Of a stretch of DNA of 18,541 nt, positions 14,608 to 18,541 are shown one piece after another. Both the position numbers and the translations under genes were made by a program. The notes under the pieces are model-generated. The model was not told where the DNA came from. It did not search any database and saw only the letters and a program-made list of their open reading frames with translations. Positions within the stretch are counted from its first letter, which is position 1. Each line of letters begins with the position of its first letter. The DNA is from Spirochaetaceae bacterium (lineage in GTDB: Bacteria; Spirochaetota; Spirochaetia; UBA9216): the NCBI GenBank assembly GCA_028527945.1, contig JAQQAK010000186.1:1-18541 (forward strand), in the 5' to 3' direction.

Positions 14608-16097
14608 TAATCATCACCGATTATAGCAGAAGGTCTTGCAGAGAACTCTTTGGAAAAAGTGCTTTCATGTGGAATCTCAGCATTATCGTAAGCCGTAATA
14701 CTAAAGTAATATAACTTTCCATTTGTGAGCCCATTTAAGGTAAAGTTGAGAGTTTTCTCCACATCGATAGGAGATTTTCCCTCTATAGAGTCTGTCCCAA
14801 AATAGATTCCGGGCCTATCACCATAATAGATTTTATACCCAGCCACATCAGAATCTGTGACAGGCTTCCATGACAGTTTTATCGAGTTACTCTGCTCTTC
14901 TACTGTAATATAAGCAGGCGGTAGTGGAGGGAGGTTCTTTTCATAATGAATCTTTATTTCAGAAAGCTCAGGGCTTATTATACCTGCGCCATCAGGATAA
15001 AGCTCTGCCATTATCTGAAGAAATCTCCCCTTTGTCTCAGGCGGATTAAGCTCACCTGATTCAAATTGAATCCACTCGGGAGTTTCTGCCTCCGCGGTAA
15101 AAAGCTTATCACTTATCCTGTAAAAATAATAAATCTGAGTGTTTCCAGTTAAATTACTCTTTGCATTGATTCCTGTAAAACGTGAATCATAATAACCAAG
15201 ATCAAAAACTCTGGACATTACAGTTCCACTAAAAATACTGTACCTATCAAGCTCAGGTTTTCTGTATGCTGAAGAGATTCTTACTTCATCAATATAGCCA
15301 GTATACCCACGGCCTATTATAAAAAATGTCGGCATAGAAGCCCCTATGACAGGGTAATAAATATCCTCAGCCTCATGACCAGAACTATTTGTGTAGATAA
15401 TATCTTCAGGTTGTCCGTCTATCAGATACTCTAAAAGTCCAGTAGAACTATCATAACGAATCATATGATGGTGCCATCGTTTTGGGATCAGCGAACGATG
15501 AGATCGTAAAGTAAACGCAGTAGAACTAAGCTCTGGAGGTAAAAAGAAGTTTGAAAAACTCCAAACAATACATCGACGGGAGATTGAACAGTTTATGCTC
15601 TGATGAACAGTTTCATGCCCATTATTTAAGGCTCCCATCCATTGAATAATATTTTCACCTTCAGAAAGCCTTGCAGGATTAAGCCAGAATTCTATTGTAA
15701 AATCTGAAAGCTTTCCACTTCCTGCTGCAAAAGCAGCATTGTCTGACGGAATAAGTTGAATATCTCTGCCAGCTCCTGTAAAGACCGCAGAGCCTGCCCC
15801 CTTCTTTTTTACCGCTGTAGAAATTCCGGAAACATTCTCATCTTTTACAGAATAAAGACCACCAAGAGTTCTAATACTACTATCAAAATGCATTAAAACC
15901 TCAGTAGATTCATCCAGGAGATATTCGCTGTCAGATAGCCGAATAATTTCAGATTCACCCTTTTGTTTAACGCAGGTGTTCATTCTAATTATATTATTCC
16001 AGCCAGCTGCTCCTCCAAGAGCAATATCATCTGCAAAAAGAGGAAGAGAAAAGCTTAGAATTGTGATTATCAAAAAAAATAGTATATTCTTACGCAT
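14607..16097 (-). CDS. Exported LamG/concanavalin-like and fibronectin type III protein
   Basis: A 496-residue protein. It has a clear signal peptide: MRKN, hydrophobic IITILSFSLPLF, and a likely cleavage after Ala22 (LFA|DD). Residues about 60-280 look like a LamG/concanavalin A-like lectin domain, with FTIEFWLNPARLSEGENI, LLEYLIDGQPEDI and GYTGYIDEVRIS as typical strands. Residues about 395-490 form a fibronectin type III domain (IKLSWKPVTDSDVAGYKIYYG, NGKLYYFSITAYDN). It probably works in the periplasm or on the surface, binding glycan or protein. It is the first gene of the unit, divergent from uvrC. The upstream SD is poor (AAAAGAA). An in-frame ATG at 16136 with a good SD is separated from this start by a TAG. 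Confidence 0.85.
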   Translation of the reverse strand: MRKNILFFLIITILSFSLPLFADDIALGGAAGWNNIIRMNTCVKQKGESEIIRLSDSEYLLDESTEVLMHFDSSIRTLGGLYSVKDENVSGISTAVKKKGAGSAVFTGAGRDIQLIPSDNAAFAAGSGKLSDFTIEFWLNPARLSEGENIIQWMGALNNGHETVHQSINCSISRRCIVWSFSNFFLPPELSSTAFTLRSHRSLIPKRWHHHMIRYDSSTGLLEYLIDGQPEDIIYTNSSGHEAEDIYYPVIGASMPTFFIIGRGYTGYIDEVRISSAYRKPELDRYSIFSGTVMSRVFDLGYYDSRFTGINAKSNLTGNTQIYYFYRISDKLFTAEAETPEWIQFESGELNPPETKGRFLQIMAELYPDGAGIISPELSEIKIHYEKNLPPLPPAYITVEEQSNSIKLSWKPVTDSDVAGYKIYYGDRPGIYFGTDSIEGKSPIDVEKTLNFTLNGLTNGKLYYFSITAYDNAEIPHESTFSKEFSARPSAIIGDD

Positions 16098-16106
16098 TGT
16101 TCTTTT

Positions 16107-16136
16107 CTAATAATCGGTTAAAAATACCTGATTCAT
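16107..16136 (-). CDS. Nine-codon upstream ORF before the LamG gene
   Basis: On the minus strand ATG at 16136 opens a nine-residue frame (MNQVFLTDY) ending in TAG, nine bases before the LamG ATG and in the same frame. It is preceded by AAAGGAG at ten bases. It could be a leader peptide, a translation-coupling device, or chance. Confidence 0.3.
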   Translation of the reverse strand: MNQVFLTDY

Positions 16137-16179
16137 TAAAAGATAACTCCTTTCTTCTTTAATGAAAAGAACTATTAAA

Positions 16180-16208
16180 TTGCAGAAATATAAAAAAGAA
16201 ATTATATT
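16180..16208 (+). promoter_or_regulatory. Predicted promoter of uvrC, leaderless start
   Basis: TTGCAG (16180-16185), 17 bases, TATATT (16203-16208). Six bases separate the -10 from the uvrC ATG, so the predicted transcription start is the A of the start codon. No Shine-Dalgarno lies before the gene. Confidence 0.55.
16201..16206 (-). promoter_or_regulatory. Candidate -10 for the LamG-TPR-HDOD-MBL unit
   Basis: A perfect minus-strand TATAAT with a weak -35 (TTTTAA) 17 bases away, giving a leader of about 95 nt that contains the nine-codon ORF. It overlaps the uvrC -10 on the other strand. Confidence 0.3.
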
Positions 16209-16214
16209 AAGTTT

Positions 16215-18002
16215 ATGAATCCATTAAAAGCTCTTGTTTCAGAATTCCCGGAAACTCCTGGTGTTTATTTAATGAAAGATAAGAGCGGTAAAATAATTTA
16301 TGTAGGCAAAGCTCTTAACTTAAAAAAAAGAGTCAGCTCATATTTCCTAAAAAATCGTGATCCAAAAACAAAGATTCTGGTTTCGAAAATTGATAATATA
16401 GAAACAATCTTAACTGAATCTGAATATGAAGCGCTCTTACTGGAAAATATTCTCATAAAAAAATGGAGCCCCCGTTATAATATCAGGTTGAAGGATGGAA
16501 AAAGCTATCCGGTTATCAGAATTACAAAAGAGGATTTTCCACAAGTTTTTAAAACCAGAAGAATAATTCAGGACGGCTCAAAGTATTTTGGCCCATTTCC
16601 ATCCGCGGGACTTCTAACAATATATATCGAGACTATAGAAAAAATGTTTCCACTTCGAAAATGTCGTGGAAAACTTAAAAAAAGAAAAAATCCATGTCTT
16701 TATTATCATATAAACCGCTGCAAAGCTCCCTGTTGCGGAAAAATAACAATTGAAGAATATTCGCAAATCATACAACAGGTTGAAGAACTTTTATCAGGAG
16801 ATAGCAAGGCTCTGCTGGAATGGCTAAAGACAAGAATGCTTGATGCTTCTGAAAAACAGGAATATGAACGTGCAGCAGACTTTAGAGATGCCTATACTGC
16901 CGCTGAAGGACTAATAAAAGAATTTGATCAAAAAATTATAGATTTCAACGAAACCCAGCGTGACTACATCGCTTTTTCATCTTTTGAAAACCTTTACACA
17001 TTTGCTGTTTTTCAAATGCGTGAAGGGAGGGTGTCTGGAAGAGATTTATTTCGTACAGAATTTACAGCTGAAGATGAAGAAGCTCTTGAACAATTTATTA
17101 TTCAGTACTATTCAGAATTTGAAGAACTGCCTAATGAAATATATTTTTCAAAGCCGATACCTCTAAAACTTTTAAGAGACTTTTTTAAGAAAGAAAAACA
17201 ATCAGCCCCACGACTGATTTATCCAGAATCAGGACGTAACCGCTCAATTATAAAAATGGCAGAAGAAAATGCGTTTCAGGATATCATGAAACGCAAACGA
17301 AAGGTTAAAAACGAGGAGGGACTTACAAGATTAAAAGAAATTCTGGGACTTCCTAATCTACCAAGACGAATAGAAGGATTTGATATCGCTCAGCTTTCAG
17401 GAAAATATCCTGCAGCCTCTCTTGTATCTTTTAAAGACGGTGCCCCGGATAAAGCTAATTACCGGCATTTTCATATAAAAACACTTGATGGCAAGATTGA
17501 CGACTTTGCCGCTGTCAGAGAAGCTGTTTCAAGGCGGTACAGCCGGCTCCTGAATGAAAACGAACCTATGCCAGATTTAATCTTAATCGATGGAGGCGCC
17601 GGCCAAGTTAGTGCTGCGAAATCTGTTTTAACAGCTCTTGGACTTGACTACATCCCACTGGCAGGCCTTGCAAAGCGCAATGAAGAAATTTACTTTTATG
17701 GCCGCTCAAAACCTATAAATTTGCCCGAAGGCGATCCAGCCCTCCAGGTGCTACAGTTTGTCCGTGATGAAACTCACCGCTTTGCAACTGGTTTTAACAA
17801 AAAAATGAGACAAAAGGACAGCAGATTCTCGCTTCTTGAAAGTATTCCAGGAATAGGCCCGGCAAAAAGCAAGAAGCTACTTCAGACTTTTGGCTCTCTT
17901 GATAAAATGAGACTTCAAGATAAAGATTCACTAAAAGCCGCAGCAGGACTAACAAATGAATCAGTAGAACATTTAATGGAAGTCATAAAAAAAACTATTT
18001 GA
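16215..18002 (+). CDS. uvrC: UvrC, excinuclease ABC subunit C
   Basis: A 595-residue nucleotide-excision-repair nuclease that makes both incisions around UvrB-marked damage. The N-terminal GIY-YIG domain is residues 12-95: GVYLM, IIYVGKA with Tyr29, Arg39 and Glu77. Cysteines 150, 161, 169 and 173 match the spacing of the [4Fe-4S] cluster ligands known for E. coli UvrC. The UVR (UvrB-binding) motif is around 200-235 (EKQEYERAADFRDAY). The RNase H-like second nuclease has Asp390 (FDIAQLSG), Asp459 (LIDGGAGQ) and His521 (DETHRFA). Helix-hairpin-helix motifs end the protein (SIPGIGPAKSKKLL). Length and domain order are normal. It is likely transcribed alone and leaderless. The TTGA of its stop region also forms the -35 of the following promoter. 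Confidence 0.98.
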   Translation: MNPLKALVSEFPETPGVYLMKDKSGKIIYVGKALNLKKRVSSYFLKNRDPKTKILVSKIDNIETILTESEYEALLLENILIKKWSPRYNIRLKDGKSYPVIRITKEDFPQVFKTRRIIQDGSKYFGPFPSAGLLTIYIETIEKMFPLRKCRGKLKKRKNPCLYYHINRCKAPCCGKITIEEYSQIIQQVEELLSGDSKALLEWLKTRMLDASEKQEYERAADFRDAYTAAEGLIKEFDQKIIDFNETQRDYIAFSSFENLYTFAVFQMREGRVSGRDLFRTEFTAEDEEALEQFIIQYYSEFEELPNEIYFSKPIPLKLLRDFFKKEKQSAPRLIYPESGRNRSIIKMAEENAFQDIMKRKRKVKNEEGLTRLKEILGLPNLPRRIEGFDIAQLSGKYPAASLVSFKDGAPDKANYRHFHIKTLDGKIDDFAAVREAVSRRYSRLLNENEPMPDLILIDGGAGQVSAAKSVLTALGLDYIPLAGLAKRNEEIYFYGRSKPINLPEGDPALQVLQFVRDETHRFATGFNKKMRQKDSRFSLLESIPGIGPAKSKKLLQTFGSLDKMRLQDKDSLKAAAGLTNESVEHLMEVIKKTI

Positions 18003-18027
18003 ATTATGAAAATAGATATATTATATT
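17999..18027 (+). promoter_or_regulatory. Predicted promoter of the structured RNA/micro-ORF unit
   Basis: TTGAAT (17999-18004) overlaps the uvrC stop codon; 17 bases later is TATATT (18022-18027). The predicted start is near 18034, about 50 bases before the 14-codon ORF. Confidence 0.5.
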
Positions 18028-18086
18028 AATATAAGGTGAGGTAATTAAGTCGAAAGACTACAAAACGTATTAACAAGGAGGAGACT

Positions 18087-18131
18087 ATGACTCCACCACA
18101 GTTACTAAGCCAATATGAATTGGTATTTTGA
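18087..18131 (+). CDS. 14-codon micro-ORF with very strong Shine-Dalgarno
   Basis: ATG at 18087 reads MTPPQLLSQYELVF and stops at TGA. AAGGAGGAG lies three to five bases upstream, the strongest ribosome site in this stretch, while its surroundings can fold to sequester it. Too short for family recognition. It may encode a micropeptide or serve as a translated regulatory leader. Confidence 0.4.
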   Translation: MTPPQLLSQYELVF

Positions 18132-18217
18132 TTATTATGATTTAGAGTTCCTAAACTCTAAAAAGAATATTGAAAGGATTCAGCTACCACTGATAAAAAA
18201 GTGTTACTGAATTTTTT

Positions 18218-18247
18218 AAAGCCGGTAACCATCCCGGCTTTTTTTTT
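18218..18247 (+). terminator. Intrinsic terminator of the structured RNA unit
   Basis: AAAGCCGG (18218-18225) pairs perfectly with CCGGCTTT (18234-18241) around an eight-base loop, followed by a T run to 18247. Confidence 0.85.
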
Positions 18248-18278
18248 ATCTAAGAATAAGTTCGGTTAAAAAAAGTTG

Positions 18279-18307
18279 TTCAATCACTTAGCGTTAAGTA
18301 CTATAAT
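18279..18307 (+). promoter_or_regulatory. Predicted promoter of the EEP-family gene, leaderless start
   Basis: A perfect TATAAT (18302-18307) ends six bases before the ATG at 18314. The -35 (TTCAAT, 18279-18284, 17-base spacing) is weak. No Shine-Dalgarno precedes the ATG. Confidence 0.45.
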
Positions 18308-18313
18308 GATAAT

Positions 18314-18541
18314 ATGAATAGATTACGTTTTACGGTTTTTATTTTATTTTTTATCGTGAATACAGCTATAGTATTCTCTGAAGAAATAACATTTTTAACT
18401 ATTAATGCCCGTGGAAACTACACCTACAAGGGAGTCTTCAAGTGCGAAGAATCCGAAACAGAAAATGATAAAAAATTTAGACAGGAAATCCTTCTATCAA
18501 ATATAAAAGATATAAACCCGGATATAATTATATTAAATGGA
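18314..18541 (+). CDS. Exported endonuclease/exonuclease/phosphatase (EEP)-family protein, N-terminal part
   Basis: The visible 76 residues start with a signal peptide: MNRLRF, hydrophobic TVFILFFIVNTAIVF, and likely cleavage just after (VFS|EE). The mature protein opens with ITFLTINARGNY, the first EEP strand with the Asn that usually binds metal (family pattern TWN). After a charged stretch, RQEILLSNIKDINPDIIILNG matches the helix-strand that in this fold normally leads to the catalytic Glu (pattern DIIxLQE); the window ends at Gly just after Asn. Function among DNases, phosphodiesterases and sphingomyelinase-like enzymes cannot be told from this part. The frame is open to the last base. 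Confidence 0.65.
   Translation, partial: MNRLRFTVFILFFIVNTAIVFSEEITFLTINARGNYTYKGVFKCEESETENDKKFRQEILLSNIKDINPDIIILNG

Larger units (their letters stand above)
18034..18247 (+). ncRNA. Candidate structured small RNA or leader RNA with own promoter and terminator
   Basis: About 215 nt between uvrC and the last gene. In order I see: a small AGTC-GAAA-GACT tetraloop hairpin (18049-18060); a hairpin in which GGAGGAG (18077-18083 area) can pair with CTCCACC just past the ATG of a 14-codon ORF, hiding its SD and start codon; a perfect nine-pair hairpin TTTAGAGTT-CCTA-AACTCTAAA (18141-18162); a bulged hairpin with ATTCAG/CTGAAT ends (18178-18212); and an intrinsic terminator. I recognise no known Rfam family: it does not resemble tmRNA, 6S, SRP RNA, RNase P or the common riboswitch cores. 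The transcript class (sRNA, small mRNA, riboregulator) is unknown. Confidence 0.5.

Noticed and set aside
18034..18085. Known riboswitch classes (c-di-GMP, preQ1, THF, glutamine) for the leader after uvrC
   Set aside because: The conserved cores of these classes that I can recall are not present; only a GAAA-loop hairpin is shared, which is generic.

Overview
The window is AT-rich bacterial chromosomal DNA. It most likely comes from a spirochaete (Spirochaetota), probably a free-living anaerobe. That assignment rests on the style of the proteins (PurS-PurL type PurL, LamG/FN3-TPR-HDOD gene string, [4Fe-4S]-type UvrC) and is an inference, not a search result. I see no rRNA, tRNA, insertion sequence, phage gene or CRISPR array.

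Layout. Positions 1-323 (-) hold the N-terminus of a PurL-type FGAM synthase. After a gene-free stretch of about 330 bases comes an orphan PTS EIIA protein (656-1120, +) with a terminator. Facing it on the minus strand is a two-gene unit: a DUF89 damage-control phosphatase followed by a diaminopimelate decarboxylase-like enzyme (lysA). Positions 3534-7654 (-) form an organosulfate-type module: a LysR regulator, then a DASS/SLC13 anion transporter and a type I sulfatase that has no signal peptide. An alpha/beta-hydrolase (7825-8646, +) is divergent from the LysR gene. A plus-strand histidine block follows: hisA, then a HisE protein with a degraded HisI-like N-domain, then a SixA-like phosphohistidine phosphatase.

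Positions 10540-16097 (-) are one tightly packed unit: an exported LamG/FN3 protein, a large TPR protein, an HDOD signalling protein and a metallo-beta-lactamase-fold hydrolase. The joins overlap or are only a few bases apart. The HDOD gene is split at a run of seven A residues that is also a correctly phased -1 slippery heptamer. Divergent from this unit is uvrC (16215-18002, +). Beyond uvrC lies a short independent transcription unit (about 18034-18247) with a promoter, several hairpins, a 14-codon ORF with a very strong Shine-Dalgarno sequence, and a terminator. The last gene, cut by the window edge, is an exported endonuclease/exonuclease/phosphatase-family protein.

A recurring theme is promoter placement. 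Several genes that begin transcription units (DUF89, the hydrolase, hisA, uvrC, the terminal EEP gene) have a sigma70-like -10 hexamer ending only 6-9 bases before the start codon and no usable Shine-Dalgarno sequence. Genes inside operons mostly do have one. This suggests frequent leaderless or nearly leaderless mRNAs. The best candidates for undescribed biology are the structured RNA/micro-ORF locus after uvrC, the leaderless pattern, the slippery-site HDOD gene, and the LamG-TPR-HDOD-MBL unit of unknown purpose.
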